Notes under the pieces: model-generated
What the model saw: only the letters and a program-made list of their open reading frames with translations
What the model was told of the DNA's origin: nothing
Databases searched by the model: none
Shown: piece after piece, positions 63,687 to 64,000 of the stretch
Numbering within the stretch: position 1 is the stretch's first letter
Layout of the letters: every line of letters begins with the position of its first letter
Program-made: the position numbers and the translations under genes
Origin: Phycisphaeraceae bacterium
GTDB lineage: Bacteria; Planctomycetota; Phycisphaerae; Phycisphaerales; SM1A02
Direction of reading: 5' to 3'
Assembly: GCA_015709595.1 (NCBI GenBank)
Contig: CP054178.1
Coordinates: 3,291,205-3,355,204, forward strand
Length of the DNA: 64,000 bases

Positions 63687-64000
63687 CCCCCGCAAGCCCC
63701 CATCACACGGCCCGGTGCAGGCCTGGTGCGCCACGTCCCGGCAGCCCGGCGCAGTGGCGGTGATCGAACTGGCGGGCGACGTGGCGCCGCTGCTGGAGCG
63801 TCTCACCCGGGTGCAGCCGCCGGGCGTGGGCGCCGTTCGACTGGCGGATCTGGCTGGAATCGACCGCGGACTGGTGATCCGGCTGGCGGATGATCGCGCC
63901 GCCATCACGCCGCACGGCGGTCTCCGCATCGTCGAGCGATTGCTGGAGCGGCTCCGCGCCGCGGGCGCGCTCGTGGATCGTTCCGAGTCAATCGACCCGA
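63673..64000 (+). CDS. MnmE-like tRNA-modification GTPase, N-terminal fragment (3' end outside the window)
   Basis: An ATG at 63673 opens a frame that runs off the window (109 codons). It resembles the MnmE/TrmE N-terminal domain: ATSRQPGAVAVIELAGD (usual GAIAVIRLSG) and ITPHGGLRIVERLLERLRAAGALVD (usual HGGPVV...LL..GAR). The GTPase domain would lie outside. The FDKI-type start motif is not evident, so it may be a divergent paralogue. It overlaps coaX by 14 bases. Confidence 0.5.
   Translation, partial: MTTADPRKPPSHGPVQAWCATSRQPGAVAVIELAGDVAPLLERLTRVQPPGVGAVRLADLAGIDRGLVIRLADDRAAITPHGGLRIVERLLERLRAAGALVDRSESIDP

Overview
The window is high-GC, gene-dense bacterial DNA that most likely comes from a planctomycete, probably of the Phycisphaerae type. 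This placement is inferred from gene content: an ECF sigma factor overlapping a Ser/Thr kinase with WD40-like repeats, Tat-exported Gfo/Idh/MocA and epimerase proteins, a secreted prepilin-like protein, tandem bactofilins, and dispersed palindromic repeats that invade coding sequence. There is no rRNA, tRNA, CRISPR array, transposase or phage gene.

Layout. 1-2.7 kb: the end of a degenerate GspE/PilB-like ATPase and a CvpA-like membrane protein. 2.7-9.5 kb (minus): accC, accB, a Xaa-Pro peptidase, a proline-rich membrane protein and a BtuFCD-type ABC importer. 9.6-16.4 kb: a tail-anchored coiled-coil protein, an ABC exporter, aroA, a GroES-like protein, apt, two bactofilins and csaA. 16.5-22.2 kb: a Tat oxidoreductase and a sulfur assimilation group (cysC, sat, cysE, with cysK divergent). 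22.2-31.4 kb: a Dabb lipoprotein, an RluB-like pseudouridine synthase, xylB, lysC, an RRM protein, two secreted or pseudopilin proteins, prfA, rpmE and arsC.

31.5-44.0 kb holds the most unusual locus: eight consecutive minus-strand genes for exported amidohydrolase-fold proteins, coupled by 4-bp or slightly longer overlaps or by very short gaps. Only one (34272-35522) keeps the complete metal site (HxH, His, His, Asp). In the other seven, and in both halves of a 921-residue tandem fusion, the HxH is replaced by non-ligand residues or keeps only one His. This looks like one periplasmic enzyme encoded with a family of pseudoenzymes.

44.3-49.5 kb: a class II aldolase and rhamnulokinase pair, divergent from lutABC. 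Together they could take deoxy-sugar phosphates to lactaldehyde and, through lactate, to pyruvate. lutA appears to start at CTG. 49.8-57 kb: a Tat-exported epimerase, an 831-base gap with a 21-bp periodic array, a hypothetical protein and the kinase/sigma pair. 57.1-64 kb: a small hypothetical gene, an MddA-like methyltransferase, modABC, a folD whose cyclohydrolase residues are replaced, a D-amino acid aminotransferase, coaX and the start of an MnmE-like gene.

Several dispersed palindromic repeat families recur through the window. Two of them lie inside coding sequence, in aroA and in the kinase gene.
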